A DNA stretch of 64,000 bases from JAQGMJ01 sp036498945 (GCA_036498945.1 DASYEQ010000036.1:1-64000); one strand, 5' to 3'; shown: positions 16,058-25,604, counted from the first letter of the stretch. The notes: generated by a model not told the origin, from the sequence alone. Made by a program: numbers and translations.

Positions 16058-18754
16058 ATGGCCGAAACGCGCCTGCGTGAAGGCGCCGTGCCGGTTTCCG
16101 GCACTTACCGTTTCGAAGTTGCGCTGCTGCTGGCAGCGCTGGCGGCCGTGATCCTGTCGCTGGCCTGCGCGCTCGCCGAACTGATGGACCGCGAAGCCGC
16201 TGTTGGTGCGCAGGCCGCGACGCTGGCGGTTGCCGCGTGTTGCGTGCTGTTCGCCGGCTGGCGCGCGCGCCGCCTGTGGCGCCGCGTCACCTCCTTGCGC
16301 GAGGGCCTGGTGCGCCTGGCGCGCGGCGACTTCTCATCCCGCCTGACGGAGGCTGACGGCCAGTTGGACGCGCTGGCGCGCGATTTCAATCGCACGGCCG
16401 AGGCGTTGCAGAGCCGCGAGGAAGCAGCGGTGCGCAGCGGTGAGCGTTTTAGCCGGCTTGCGGCCATGACTTCCGACTGGTTCTGGGAACTGGATGCCGG
16501 CCTGCGCTTCGCCGAAAGCGACGGCGGCCTGCAGTTGGGGCCGGCGGCGCGCGCCGTCACGCGCGAACTGCTCGGTACCCACCCGTGGGACCACGCCTGG
16601 CTTAGGCCCCTGGACATCGGCTGGGAGGCGCATCGCGCGCACTTGAGTGCGCGGCAGCCTTTTTCGCTATTTCTGGTCGAGCGTGTCCTCGAAGGGAGGG
16701 CGTCGCGCGTGATGGCGCTGCGCGGCGAGCCGGTATTCGCCGCCGACGGCGGCTTCCTCGGTTATCGCGGCATCGGTTCCGACATCACGCGCCGCTATCG
16801 CGCCGAACAGGCGCTGCGCGAATCGGAGGCGCGCAACCGGGCGCTGACCGATCACGCGCCGGAAGCGATTTTCGTCGTCGATGCCAGCACCCTGAAGGTG
16901 CTGACAGCCAACCCTAGCGCCGCGCGCATGTTCGGCATGCCGCTTGAGGCACTGCTGACGGCGCCGATCGACCGCTTCAACGCGTCGGTGCAGCCCGGCG
17001 GCGACGGTCCCGGTTACGGCCGCGCGCTGATGGAGCAGGCACTTTCCGGCGCCGAAGTCACGGTGGAGTGGCACTTCCACGCCGCCGACGGCCGCGCCTT
17101 TCCCGCCGAGCTGCGCATGGCGCGTATTTCCGGCGTCGCCCCGCTGCTGCGCCTGTCGGTGATCGACATCAGCGAACGCCGGCTGCTGGAGACCGAACGC
17201 GAACGCCTGCAGGCGCAGTCGCGCCGCCTGCTCAAGCGCCTGCACCAGATCATCGAGACCATGCCTCTGGCGTGCATCGTCTATGCCCCCGATTTCGTCG
17301 TGCAGACCTGGAATCCCGCAGCCGAGCGCGTCTTCGGCTTTACCGCCGATGAAGCCGTCGGGCACGACCTGCTCGGCCTGGTGGTGCCGCCGGAACGCCA
17401 CGCTGACGTGAGAGAGCGGCTGGTGCACCGCCTGGGCGGCGTCGGACTGCCCGCCGGGCGGCGCGTGGTCAACCTGACGCGCGATGGCCGGCGTATCGGC
17501 TGCGAATGGTTTGGCGCACTGATTCCGGCCGAGGGGGAGGATGCCGCCGCGGTGGTCATCATGGCGATGGATGTCTCCGACAAGATGGAGGCGGAGGCGG
17601 CACTGCAGCAAAGCGAGGCGCGCTATCGCAGCCTGGTCGAAGGCGCGCAGGCCGGCGTCTTTGTCTACCGCGACGATCTGATCGAATACGTCAATCCGGC
17701 AATGGTCGCGCTGATGCGCGCGCCCAACGCCGACACGCTCATCGGGTACAACGTCGCCGGCCTGATCGCGCCGGAATTCTCCGCGCTGGCGCGCGGCCGC
17801 CGCCTGGCGATGGCCGCGGGCCTGCCCGGCGCCCGCTTCATCGAAATGCAACTCTTGCGCACCGACGGTACCCGTATCGACGTCGAGGTGGGTTCTTCGG
17901 TGGTCAGCCGCGAGCGCGGCCTGGTGATCCAGGCGCAGGTGCACGACGTCAGCGCGCGCAAGTGGACCGAGCGCGAGATCATGCGCCTAAACGAGAGCCT
18001 GGAAGCGCGCGTGGCCGAGCGCACCGCCGAACTGTCGACGGCCAACCGCGAAATGGAATCGTTCTCCTACACGGTGGCGCATGACCTGCGCGCGCCGCTG
18101 CGTGCCATCGACGGCTTTGCGCGCATGCTGCACCTGGACGCCGCCGAGCGCCTGGACGCGCGCATGCGCCGCGATCTCGACATGATCTCCTCCAACGCGC
18201 GCCGCATGGCCGAGCTGATCGACGGCCTGCTCGAGTTCTCGCGTTTTTCGCGTGGCGAGCCGGACTCGCAGAACGTCGGCACCGCCGCCATGGTGCGCGC
18301 GGTGATCCAGGAGGCGGTCGGGGCGCCCGGCGGCGTGCGCCCCGAATTCAGCGTCGGCGCGCTGCCCGACGTGCGGGGCGACGCGGCGATGCTGCGCCAG
18401 GTGTGGGTCAACCTGATCTCCAACGCGGTGAAATTCACCGCCGGGCGTTCCGACGGCCGGGTGGTGATCGAGGCGCGCGCCGAAAGCGGCGCGGTGTGCT
18501 TCAGCGTGCGCGACAACGGCGCCGGCTTCGACCCGGCGTATGCCGACAAGCTGTTCGGCATGTTCCAGCGCCTGCACCGCCAGGAAGAGTTCGAGGGCAC
18601 CGGGGTGGGCCTGGCGATCGTCAAGCGCGTGATCGAGCGCCACGGCGGGAAGGTCTGGGCCGAGGGCCGGCCAGGCGAAGGAGCGAGCTTTCATTTCCGG
18701 CTGCCGGCGGAGCACGGCGCAGTAGGGCAGGCATCCGCCGGGCCGTCCGGCTAA
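16058..18754 (+). CDS. HAMP-PAS multi-domain sensor histidine kinase
   Basis: An 898-residue membrane sensor kinase. It has two membrane helices near 20-43 and 50-66 with almost no periplasmic loop, a HAMP-like segment (about 67-120), four PAS-type domains (around 130-250, 260-375, 395-510 and 525-640), and a kinase core with phosphoacceptor H675 in VAHDLRAPLRAI, N-box NLISNAVKF, DNGAGFD and GTGVGLAIVKR. The core resembles the phytochrome-like class, but no chromophore-binding GAF domain is visible. The next gene encodes an Rcp1-like receiver, its likely partner. The signal sensed is unknown. Confidence 0.9.
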   Translation: MAETRLREGAVPVSGTYRFEVALLLAALAAVILSLACALAELMDREAAVGAQAATLAVAACCVLFAGWRARRLWRRVTSLREGLVRLARGDFSSRLTEADGQLDALARDFNRTAEALQSREEAAVRSGERFSRLAAMTSDWFWELDAGLRFAESDGGLQLGPAARAVTRELLGTHPWDHAWLRPLDIGWEAHRAHLSARQPFSLFLVERVLEGRASRVMALRGEPVFAADGGFLGYRGIGSDITRRYRAEQALRESEARNRALTDHAPEAIFVVDASTLKVLTANPSAARMFGMPLEALLTAPIDRFNASVQPGGDGPGYGRALMEQALSGAEVTVEWHFHAADGRAFPAELRMARISGVAPLLRLSVIDISERRLLETERERLQAQSRRLLKRLHQIIETMPLACIVYAPDFVVQTWNPAAERVFGFTADEAVGHDLLGLVVPPERHADVRERLVHRLGGVGLPAGRRVVNLTRDGRRIGCEWFGALIPAEGEDAAAVVIMAMDVSDKMEAEAALQQSEARYRSLVEGAQAGVFVYRDDLIEYVNPAMVALMRAPNADTLIGYNVAGLIAPEFSALARGRRLAMAAGLPGARFIEMQLLRTDGTRIDVEVGSSVVSRERGLVIQAQVHDVSARKWTEREIMRLNESLEARVAERTAELSTANREMESFSYTVAHDLRAPLRAIDGFARMLHLDAAERLDARMRRDLDMISSNARRMAELIDGLLEFSRFSRGEPDSQNVGTAAMVRAVIQEAVGAPGGVRPEFSVGALPDVRGDAAMLRQVWVNLISNAVKFTAGRSDGRVVIEARAESGAVCFSVRDNGAGFDPAYADKLFGMFQRLHRQEEFEGTGVGLAIVKRVIERHGGKVWAEGRPGEGASFHFRLPAEHGAVGQASAGPSG

Positions 18755-18931
18755 TCATCTGATCAATTAAACGACTCGAATTGCCTGTGAGTTTTGGACA
18801 CAGCCTGCTAGAATTGTTGAACGCCCGTCTGCTCGGTGGGGACGCCTATGCCAAGGGCATTGAAGAGTTGAATCTTAGATGAATGACGCATCGGCAATCG
18901 AGCAGGCAATGATCCCAAAGAGGAGCAGACC

Positions 18932-19390
18932 GTGACCATGGCCACCGATCCCGGTGCGGACATCCTGTTGGTCGAAGACGATCCGAATGATGCCGAACTG
19001 ATCAGCCGGGCGCTCAAGCGCGGCGGTGTCGCCGTCACGATGGCGCGGGTGGCCGATGGCGTGGAAGCGCTCGATTACCTGTTTTGCCGCGGCGCCTATG
19101 CCGGGCGTGCGCGCAGCGCGCGTCCCAAGCTGATCCTGCTCGACCTCAAGCTGCCCAAGCTGACCGGGCTGGAGGTGCTGAAGGCGATCCGTGCCGACGT
19201 CGCGATGAAACGTCTGGTGGTGGTGATGCTGACCTCTTCGAAGGAGGAGCGCGACCTGGCCGAGGCCTACGATTCGGGCGTCAACAGCTACGTGGTCAAG
19301 CCCGTCAACTTCGAGCAGCTGATGGATTCGCTGGCCCGCCTCACGCACTACTGGCTGGGCATCAACCAGCTGCCGGCCGAAGCCCCCTAG
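18932..19390 (+). CDS. Rcp1-like single-domain response regulator
   Basis: A 152-residue stand-alone receiver with the acidic pair E16/D17, phosphoacceptor D71 (LILLDLKLPK), the switch Thr in MLTSS and Lys in YVVKPV. Its sequence style (ILLVEDDPNDAELI) matches regulators paired with phytochrome-type kinases. The GTG at 18932 is preferred because AGGAG lies six bases upstream; the ATG at 18938 is also possible. It follows the PAS kinase by 177 bases and probably receives phosphate from it. Its stop shares CTAG with the stop of the opposite-strand receiver gene. Confidence 0.88.
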   Translation: MTMATDPGADILLVEDDPNDAELISRALKRGGVAVTMARVADGVEALDYLFCRGAYAGRARSARPKLILLDLKLPKLTGLEVLKAIRADVAMKRLVVVMLTSSKEERDLAEAYDSGVNSYVVKPVNFEQLMDSLARLTHYWLGINQLPAEAP

Positions 19391-19791
19391 GCGGTCTCGC
19401 CGGCCTCCGGCGCGTGCTGCGCCGGATTGAGGGTGCGGTCCACCGCGCGCATCAGGCCCAGGATGTCGCGCTTGTCGACATAGCCGCTGGCGCCGCCGCG
19501 CACCGCGTTTTCGCGCTGCGACAGGCTGAAGTAGCCCGAGTAGACGAAAAACGGCACGCTCAAGGCCGCGCCATGCAGCAATTCCAGCGCGGCGCCGGAG
19601 TCGAAGGCGGGCATGTGATGGTCGCACAGCACCAGGTCCCAGGGGCCCGTTTGCAGCGCGGCGCTGAAATCGGCGGCGTTATCGACGCGCCGGATCACCG
19701 CGTCGCGCGCCCAGCGGCGGATCTGCGCGGCCGCCAGCAGCACGTCTTCTTCGGAGTCGTCGACGATCAGGATGCGCGGAGCGTCATGCAT
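19387..19791 (-). CDS. Receiver-only protein downstream of the two-partner secretion genes
   Basis: A 134-residue receiver: acidic residues D11/D12, phosphoacceptor D57 (LVLCDHHMP), switch Ser85 (VYSGY) and K107 (YVDK). No output domain. Its ribosome site (GGAGG) overlaps the end of the tpsA-like gene and the ATG follows that gene's stop by three bases, so the two are likely co-translated. The function is unknown; the context suggests it responds to or controls the secretion system or a kinase encoded nearby. Confidence 0.85.
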   Translation of the reverse strand: MHDAPRILIVDDSEEDVLLAAAQIRRWARDAVIRRVDNAADFSAALQTGPWDLVLCDHHMPAFDSGAALELLHGAALSVPFFVYSGYFSLSQRENAVRGGASGYVDKRDILGLMRAVDRTLNPAQHAPEAGETA

Positions 19792-19794
19792 GGG

Positions 19795-22125
19795 TTACCT
19801 CCGGCGGGAAACCCCGGTGCTCATTGCCGCGTTGATCGGAGCACCGTCACCCTTGATCTCCGAGGTCGGGATGATGCTGTCCTGGCCGTCATCCTCATAC
19901 AGCGCGGCATCGATGTTGCCGGTGTTGAGCGGGCTCATGCCGAGAATGCTCCAGTTGGGCGATACCACCAGGCCGTTGCCGGCGAATGGGCTGGCCGGGG
20001 TGGTGCGGGCCTCGATCAGCAGACGCGACAGGATGTCCTGGCTGGAATCGAGCGCCAGTTGCGGCGCCACGCCAGCCGCGTCCCACGGTGAAGCCGGGTC
20101 GGTGCTGACGCGCCAGTTGCCGTTGGGGCCCTGTGCGGAGAGGGTGCCGTCGATCTGCAGGGTGCCGGCCGGGGTCGAGATGTTGAGCAGGGCGCCGCCG
20201 CTGCTGGCGATCGATTGCACGCTCTTGCCGGCGTCCACCGCCACCGTGCTGCCATTGCTGGCGCTGATGTTGGTGTAGGCGGAAGCGCCGCTGGTGAGGC
20301 TGTTGCCGGTGAAGGTCACGCCATTGGCGCCGACGATCTGGGTCTGCGCCGGGCCGTGCGCCGAGATGACGCTGATGTCGCCCAGAGTGACCTGGCCGGC
20401 GGAAGCGGTGATGCCCAGGCCGGCGCCGGCGGAAGCGCCGCCGGCGTTGTCGGTGACCGCGATCCGCGTGCCGGGCGCCATGGTGATGTCGCCGCCGGTC
20501 GCGTTCACCGTCGCCAGGGTGGCGCTGGAGGGCGAGGACGCGCCTTGCACCGTCAGGTTGCCGCCCAGCTGCACCGCGCCGCCGGACGTGATGTTGGCGG
20601 TAGCCGGGCCGGCGTCGGCGCTGGCCAGAAGATTGCCAGTGGTGCTGACGTTGCCCGCACCCTGCAGGCTGATGTTGGCGTTGGTGCCGCCGCCGTCGAC
20701 TTGCGACGTGATCTGGTTCACGCTCACCGCATCGTTGGCCGACACGGCGGAAACCGCCGCGCCCGCCTGCGGGCCGTGGGAGACGGTGCTGATGCTGCCG
20801 GCCAGGTTTTGCGCGCCAGTGCTGGAGAGGCTGACCCCGGCAAAGGTGAAGCCGCCGGCATCGCTGGCTTCCTGCGCGCTGGCGGTGGTGGCGCCATTGA
20901 TCACACCGCCCGCGCCCTGGGTGATGCCGCCGGTGGTGGCGACGATGTTGGTGGAAGAGGTGAAGAAGGCGCTGTTGCTGATGTTGGCGCCGTTCAGCGC
21001 CACCGAGGTGCCCTGGATGCCGATGTTGGCGGCGCCTTCGGTGGAGGAGGCGCTGATGCTGCCATTCAGCGATACGCTGCCGTCGGCCACCGCGTACAGG
21101 TTGGTGGCGCTGGCGCCGCTGGCGTTAAGCGACCCGGTGCCGGTGACGGTGATGTTGCCGCCGGTGGCCGACAGGCTCAGGGTGGAGGCGGGTGCGCCCG
21201 AGAGGGCGCCGACCTGCACGCTGCCGCTGACTTCGAGGTTGCCGCCGTCGGCGGTGAGGTAGACCTCGCCGTTCTTGTCGGCGACGCCGGCGGCGCGGAT
21301 CAGGCCGGACTGGTTGACCACCGCGGAGGAGACGGCATTGGCCACCATCGCCTGCATCGACACGCTGCCGCCGTCGGCCAGCAACTGGCCGCCGTTTTGC
21401 ACGTAGGCCAGGTTGTTGAGCGCGCGCTGGTCTACCGCAAATGAAAGCAACTGGTTGCTGCCCAGGGTGACGCTGACATGCTCGCCCGCGGCGAGGGTGA
21501 TCGAGCCCTGCTGCGCGTTGATCACGCCGCTGGCGCCGTTGATTACCTGTTCGCCCAGCAGTGCAACGTTGCCGCCGGGCGCGTTGATGGTGCCGCTGTT
21601 GAACACCTGGCCCAGCGGCGAGCCGTTCACCTTGGCGAAGGCGTAGTTGCCGCTCGCAAAATCGCTATCGGCGATGTCCAGGGTGGAAGCCACCAGGCCG
21701 CCGACATCGACGTGCGCGGTGGGGCCGAAGTAGACGCCGTTGGGATTGACCAGGAATACCTGGCCGTTGGCCGAGAGATTGCCGTCGATCGAACTGGGGT
21801 TGACGCCGGTGACGCGGTTGAGCACCACGGAACTGGCGCCCGGCTGCACGAACTGCACCGAGTAGCCGTTGGCGATGGAAAAGCCGTTCCAGTTGATTAC
21901 CGCCTTGGAGGTGGCGACGTTGACCTGCATGCTGGAGCCGGTCGGGGTGGTGATGGTGGCCGAGCCCTGCGCCACGCTGCCGCCGGTGGGCAAGGTGTCG
22001 GCGAACGCCGCGCCGGCGCCCATGGCGCAGATCAGGGCGACGGCGCCGGCCAGCTTGCGTAGCGCCGGCTGCGTTGCCGCGGTTTGAGTCGTGTTTGGGG
22101 AGACAGGGCGGGCGGCGGCGTTCAT
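19795..22125 (-). CDS. Two-partner secretion exoprotein (TpsA, filamentous haemagglutinin type)
   Basis: A 776-residue secreted beta-helix protein. A long signal peptide with an extended N-region (to about residue 42, ending AGAAFA) is followed by the TPS secretion domain with NPSSIDGNLSANGQVFLVNP and NPNGVYFG signatures (residues about 45-280). The rest is Gly/Ser/Thr/Asn-rich repeat-like beta-helix. At 776 residues it is short for the family and shows no cysteine-rich or toxin tail. It likely acts in adhesion or biofilm. Its transporter gene lies immediately upstream and a receiver gene follows. Confidence 0.88.
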   Translation of the reverse strand: MNAAARPVSPNTTQTAATQPALRKLAGAVALICAMGAGAAFADTLPTGGSVAQGSATITTPTGSSMQVNVATSKAVINWNGFSIANGYSVQFVQPGASSVVLNRVTGVNPSSIDGNLSANGQVFLVNPNGVYFGPTAHVDVGGLVASTLDIADSDFASGNYAFAKVNGSPLGQVFNSGTINAPGGNVALLGEQVINGASGVINAQQGSITLAAGEHVSVTLGSNQLLSFAVDQRALNNLAYVQNGGQLLADGGSVSMQAMVANAVSSAVVNQSGLIRAAGVADKNGEVYLTADGGNLEVSGSVQVGALSGAPASTLSLSATGGNITVTGTGSLNASGASATNLYAVADGSVSLNGSISASSTEGAANIGIQGTSVALNGANISNSAFFTSSTNIVATTGGITQGAGGVINGATTASAQEASDAGGFTFAGVSLSSTGAQNLAGSISTVSHGPQAGAAVSAVSANDAVSVNQITSQVDGGGTNANISLQGAGNVSTTGNLLASADAGPATANITSGGAVQLGGNLTVQGASSPSSATLATVNATGGDITMAPGTRIAVTDNAGGASAGAGLGITASAGQVTLGDISVISAHGPAQTQIVGANGVTFTGNSLTSGASAYTNISASNGSTVAVDAGKSVQSIASSGGALLNISTPAGTLQIDGTLSAQGPNGNWRVSTDPASPWDAAGVAPQLALDSSQDILSRLLIEARTTPASPFAGNGLVVSPNWSILGMSPLNTGNIDAALYEDDGQDSIIPTSEIKGDGAPINAAMSTGVSRRR

Positions 22126-22279
22126 TGTTGATTCTCCGTGAGGCCTGGGACAAGAGGGCCGCCTTGTGGGCGGCGCGATCGATATCTCAGTGCTTCAACG
22201 GCGCCTGTCGCCGGAACTTAAGACTTTTTTGCATTCTGGTTTTCGCCCGCAAGCGGGTCATGTACCGGAATGCCCTGAA

Positions 22280-23911
22280 TCAGAACAGCCAGGTGGCCGA
22301 GATCCACACCCGCGTGCGATGATTGTCGTTCGCGGGATTGTTGCTGAGCGCGCGCGCCAGGTCGAACTTCAGGCGCAGATGCTCGTGACTGACGCCGGCG
22401 GTGATGCCGTAGCCCGACAGGCTATCGCGGTAGCCGGGGAACATTGGCTGGCGCAGGCGCATGGCGCCGTAGTCGAAGAACACGCCGACGTAGCTTTGCG
22501 TATTGTAGAAGCGGAAGCGGCGCCGCAATTCGGATACCGACAGCACGCCTTCGTCGCCGCGCAGTTGCGCGATCGGGTAGGCGCGCACCGAGTCCGGGCC
22601 GCCGAGGCTGAACTTCTCGGTATCCGGCAAGGTGTCGGGGCTGAGCGTCAGGGCGACGCGCTGCGAGATCTCGAAATTGGCCGGCAGCGGGTGCGCGTGG
22701 GTGATATCGAGATCGGTCTTGAGCGTGATGCCGTCGCCGCCGATACCGGGACCGGCCTGGCCGTGGCCGTTGCTGGTGATGGTGGCGGCGCCGCTGGTCA
22801 GCCCCCCGCCCCAGGTGGTGTAGCCGGAGAGGGTGGTATAGCCGGCCTGCACGTGCAGGCCGCCCAGGGACTGGCCCAGGGCTTCCTGCGCGGTGCGCAC
22901 ATCGCGCCAGCCGCCGGTGACGGTGAGGCTGGTGCCGCGGGTGCGTACCCAGGCGTAGGCCAGCGAAGCGTCGCGCGTCAGCGAATTGCCGGAGGATTGC
23001 AGCGAGCTGAAGGCGCCGGCAACACGGTAGTCGACGTGCGCCATCGAAAGCGAGGCGCGCCAGGCCGGCGCCAGCGGGAAGTCGTAGCCGATGCGGCCCA
23101 GGCCCAGCAGGCCGTCCTGCGACTCGATGAAGCGCACGTTGGCGTGATCGCCGTAGCCCAGCGGGTTCAGCAGGTCCAGCGAAAGGTCGGCGCGCAGGCG
23201 CCCCAGTTCCGGGCTGCCGTAGTTGTTGATGCCGGCGGCGGCGCGCCAGCGCTTTTCCGCCACATCTACTGTCAGGTCGGTGTCGCCGTATTGGTGCCCA
23301 GGGGCGAGCGTGCCGCGCGCGGTGAGGCCAGGCAGTTCATTCAATAGCAGCAGGCTGCGTTCCATCGCGGCGGAAGTCAGCGCCGGCTCTTCTTTCAGGG
23401 GCGCCAGATAGGATTTGAGACGTTCCGCGGAATAGTGCGTGTTGCCGATGATGTGCAGGCTTTCCAGCTTGCCTTCGAGGATGTCGATGCGCACCAAACC
23501 ATCCCTGATCTTTTGCGCCGGCACGGCGGCACTGGCCACCAGGTAGCCGTCGGCGCGCATGCGCTCGGTGATGCGTTCGGCCACCACCTGGATCTCGGCC
23601 AGCGACATCATCGGCTTGAGATAGGGCGCGGCGATCGCCTGCAACTGCTCCTGCGAGTAGAGTTTGTTGTCGCTGAAGGAAAAGCCGCTGACGTGCACCT
23701 GCGCCTTCAGGCGCGGCGGCGCCAGCGGGCGTGGGGTGATGCTGGGCAGCGGCGCGGTTTCAGGCTTGATGCGCGGGGGCTCGCGCAGGAAGTCTTCGGC
23801 GGTGCCCGGGGTGATCAGGGTACCGGCGGCTATGCTTTGCGCACCGGCGGCCGGCGCCAGGCAAAGAAAGGAGGCCGCGGTAAAGCCGCGCCATCGCGCT
23901 TTCGCAAACAT
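22280..23911 (-). CDS. Two-partner secretion outer-membrane transporter (TpsB, FhaC/ShlB type)
   Basis: Translocates the adjacent TpsA protein across the outer membrane. 543 residues: signal peptide (about 1-24), a Pro-rich plug segment, POTRA domains (about 68-215, with VHVSGFSFSDNKLYS and IRDGLVRIDILEGKLESL), and a 16-strand barrel ending in aromatic ATWLF as expected for Omp85-family insertion. The conserved barrel motif FSLGGPDSVRAYP is present. The ATG at 23909-23911 has AGGAG upstream. A small hairpin lies in the 154-base gap before tpsA. Confidence 0.92.
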   Translation of the reverse strand: MFAKARWRGFTAASFLCLAPAAGAQSIAAGTLITPGTAEDFLREPPRIKPETAPLPSITPRPLAPPRLKAQVHVSGFSFSDNKLYSQEQLQAIAAPYLKPMMSLAEIQVVAERITERMRADGYLVASAAVPAQKIRDGLVRIDILEGKLESLHIIGNTHYSAERLKSYLAPLKEEPALTSAAMERSLLLLNELPGLTARGTLAPGHQYGDTDLTVDVAEKRWRAAAGINNYGSPELGRLRADLSLDLLNPLGYGDHANVRFIESQDGLLGLGRIGYDFPLAPAWRASLSMAHVDYRVAGAFSSLQSSGNSLTRDASLAYAWVRTRGTSLTVTGGWRDVRTAQEALGQSLGGLHVQAGYTTLSGYTTWGGGLTSGAATITSNGHGQAGPGIGGDGITLKTDLDITHAHPLPANFEISQRVALTLSPDTLPDTEKFSLGGPDSVRAYPIAQLRGDEGVLSVSELRRRFRFYNTQSYVGVFFDYGAMRLRQPMFPGYRDSLSGYGITAGVSHEHLRLKFDLARALSNNPANDNHRTRVWISATWLF

Positions 23912-24043
23912 TCGTTTTGCTCCTGCTTGTTATTCGTACTGCAACGGGGGAATTCGCCTGCGTGCAGTCTAAGGAGCGAGGGAGTGAGTCGATGCGTGAT
24001 TTAGACGGGACAAACGCCCGCTGTTCGCGATTTTGTGGCGGCG

Positions 24044-24062
24044 GCGCGGGTGAAACCCGCGC
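24044..24062 (-). terminator. Hairpin downstream of flgN
   Basis: GCGCGGGT and ACCCGCGC form a perfect 8-bp stem with a three-base loop, five bases beyond the flgN stop. No strong T-run follows on the minus strand, so termination would be weak or factor-assisted. Confidence 0.4.
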
Positions 24063-24066
24063 GCAA

Positions 24067-24474
24067 TCAGGCCCGGCCCAGGGCCGAGCCGAAAGAAGGG
24101 CTGGTGCGGCTGGCGCCGCTGGCGTTGTACAGCGGGGTCAAGCCGGCGATGGAAGCCAGGCCTGCCCAGCGCGCGCGGACGTAGGCATGCTGGGCGGCGA
24201 CGTATTCGCCGTTGCGGCGGTTGCGCATGGCGGCTTCGCGCAGCAGCATTTCGAAGCGACGGCGCGCTTCACCGGCCAGGCGCGCCGGCAAATGCGGATC
24301 GAGGGCCTTGAGCAGGCCTGCCTTGGCGCCGGCAATCGCCGCCAGCGCGGGGGCATCGTTGTTCTGGAGCGCGGAAAACTCCTCCTCCAGGACCTGCAGC
24401 AGTTGCTCGCCCAGCGCCAGTTGCTGGGCGGTGAAGCCGTCGCGCGGAGGCGAGGTCAGCTGCAGGGCGGCCAT
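24067..24474 (-). CDS. flgN: Flagellar export chaperone FlgN
   Basis: Chaperone for the hook-associated proteins FlgK and FlgL. The 135-residue helical protein begins MAALQLTSPPRDGFTAQQLA and is Leu/Ala/Glu-rich (LGEQLLQVLEEEFSALQNND), as typical of FlgN. The start at 24472-24474 is taken two bases after the flgM stop; a longer frame extending upstream runs through flgM. Similarity in this family is low, so position next to flgM carries much of the evidence. Confidence 0.8.
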   Translation of the reverse strand: MAALQLTSPPRDGFTAQQLALGEQLLQVLEEEFSALQNNDAPALAAIAGAKAGLLKALDPHLPARLAGEARRRFEMLLREAAMRNRRNGEYVAAQHAYVRARWAGLASIAGLTPLYNASGASRTSPSFGSALGRA

Positions 24475-24476
24475 GT

Positions 24477-24776
24477 TCAGTGCTTGACGCCGAACAGGTC
24501 GTGGGCGCTGGAAATCAGCTTGTCGGCCACGGCTTCGGAATTGACCTGGAACTTGCCGTCGCGGATGGCCTGCTTGATGCTCTCGACCTTGGCAGCGTCG
24601 AAATCGCCATTGGCCGCACTGCCGCTTTCCAGCGAATGCAGGCGCGCCGACAGGTCGCTCAGGCTGACCGAGGCCGACTGGGTGCTGTCCGCGGACTTGG
24701 CGGTGCCATTCTTGGCCGGCGCCTTGCCGGTATTTTGCAGGGCGGAAGCGGAATCGGTGGATCCGTTGATCTTCAT
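24477..24776 (-). CDS. flgM: Anti-sigma-28 factor FlgM
   Basis: Binds FliA until it is exported through the finished hook-basal body. The 99-residue protein starts MKINGSTDSASALQ, has a disordered Ser/Ala-rich N-terminal half, and a C-terminal half with FDAAKVESIKQAIRDGKFQVNSEAVADKLI, which is the sigma-binding pattern (quoted here only as a region near 58-87). A sigma-28 promoter lies upstream, giving the usual feedback circuit. Confidence 0.93.
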   Translation of the reverse strand: MKINGSTDSASALQNTGKAPAKNGTAKSADSTQSASVSLSDLSARLHSLESGSAANGDFDAAKVESIKQAIRDGKFQVNSEAVADKLISSAHDLFGVKH

Positions 24777-24842
24777 GGTTGGGCTCCAAAAACAACCGGC
24801 CGCGGGGCGCTTTGCTCCGCCAGACCAGCCATATATTCCGAG

Positions 24843-24869
24843 TTTACGGCACCTGGGGCTGGAACTTTA
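24843..24869 (-). promoter_or_regulatory. Sigma-28 promoter of flgMN
   Basis: On the minus strand TAAAGTTC, 11 bases, GCCGTAAA, against the FliA consensus TAAAGTTT-N11-GCCGATAA. Spacing is exact and 13 of 16 positions match. The -10 is about 65 bases before the flgM ATG. This is the clearest FliA-type promoter in the window. Confidence 0.8.
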
Positions 24870-24887
24870 GTCCGGATAAGCATTGTT

Positions 24888-25604
24888 TTACAGCCTCATT
24901 TCTACTACACGGCCGCTGCGGGCGATGCCCTGGACGACGCGCCCGGCATCGGTCTGCACCCGCACCGGCTGACCTTCGGCGGCATTGCCGATGGCGCGGC
25001 CGGAGGTGGAAATATTGAAACCGTCGCCGGTGTAGACCACCTTGACGATGTCGCCCGCGCCGATCGCCGGCGGGGTGCGGAAGTATTCCTGGCGCAAAAC
25101 CTGGCCCGGGGTGATGGCGCGGGCAGTGGTCTTGCCTTCCAGTTGGCGGGCGTCGGAGATCGCCATCCCCGGCTCCTTGGTGAATTCCACCTCTTCCAGG
25201 CGCACGTCGTCGGCGCCCACCGGCTGGCCATAGGGCAGGGGGCGGGTCGCCACTAGCGCCCGGCCGAACACTTTCACTTCCACCGGCAGGAACACGCTCC
25301 AGTGGCTGCCTTCGGTGCAGCGCAGGCCCAATTGGGACTTGCCCCACAGGCGGGCGCCGGCGGGAATATAGGGTTCGACGCGGCCGCAGGGGCTGAGCTT
25401 CAGGCGCGGGTCGAGGGTGCCGATGCTGATTTCGACACGCCCCGGCAGGCCGGTGGTGGCCTTTTCCAGGTAAAGCTTGAGCGCGTCAGCGCCGCCCTCG
25501 GCCGCATTGGCGGTGCTGACGGCAAGCAGCGCACCGACCGCGAACGCCCCCAGCATCCACAGGACCTGCAGGAGCCGGAATCTGGTAACAGGGGGCAATT
25601 TCAT
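24888..25604 (-). CDS. flgA: Flagellar P-ring assembly chaperone FlgA
   Basis: Periplasmic chaperone for assembly of the P ring protein FlgI. 238 residues from the ATG at 25602-25604, which begins a signal peptide (MKLPPVTRFRLLQVLW, cleaved near ANAAEG). The mature protein has an SAF-type domain with PYGQPVGADDVRLEEV and ends GRVVQGIARSGRVVEMRL, typical of FlgA. A longer in-frame ORF adds 45 residues without a signal-like start and is rejected. It is divergent from flgB. Confidence 0.92.
   Translation of the reverse strand: MKLPPVTRFRLLQVLWMLGAFAVGALLAVSTANAAEGGADALKLYLEKATTGLPGRVEISIGTLDPRLKLSPCGRVEPYIPAGARLWGKSQLGLRCTEGSHWSVFLPVEVKVFGRALVATRPLPYGQPVGADDVRLEEVEFTKEPGMAISDARQLEGKTTARAITPGQVLRQEYFRTPPAIGAGDIVKVVYTGDGFNISTSGRAIGNAAEGQPVRVQTDAGRVVQGIARSGRVVEMRL

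Noticed and set aside
22246..22257. CCCGC-AA-GCGGG hairpin between tpsB and tpsA as a terminator
   Set aside because: Short stem with a two-base loop and no proper T-run on the minus strand.
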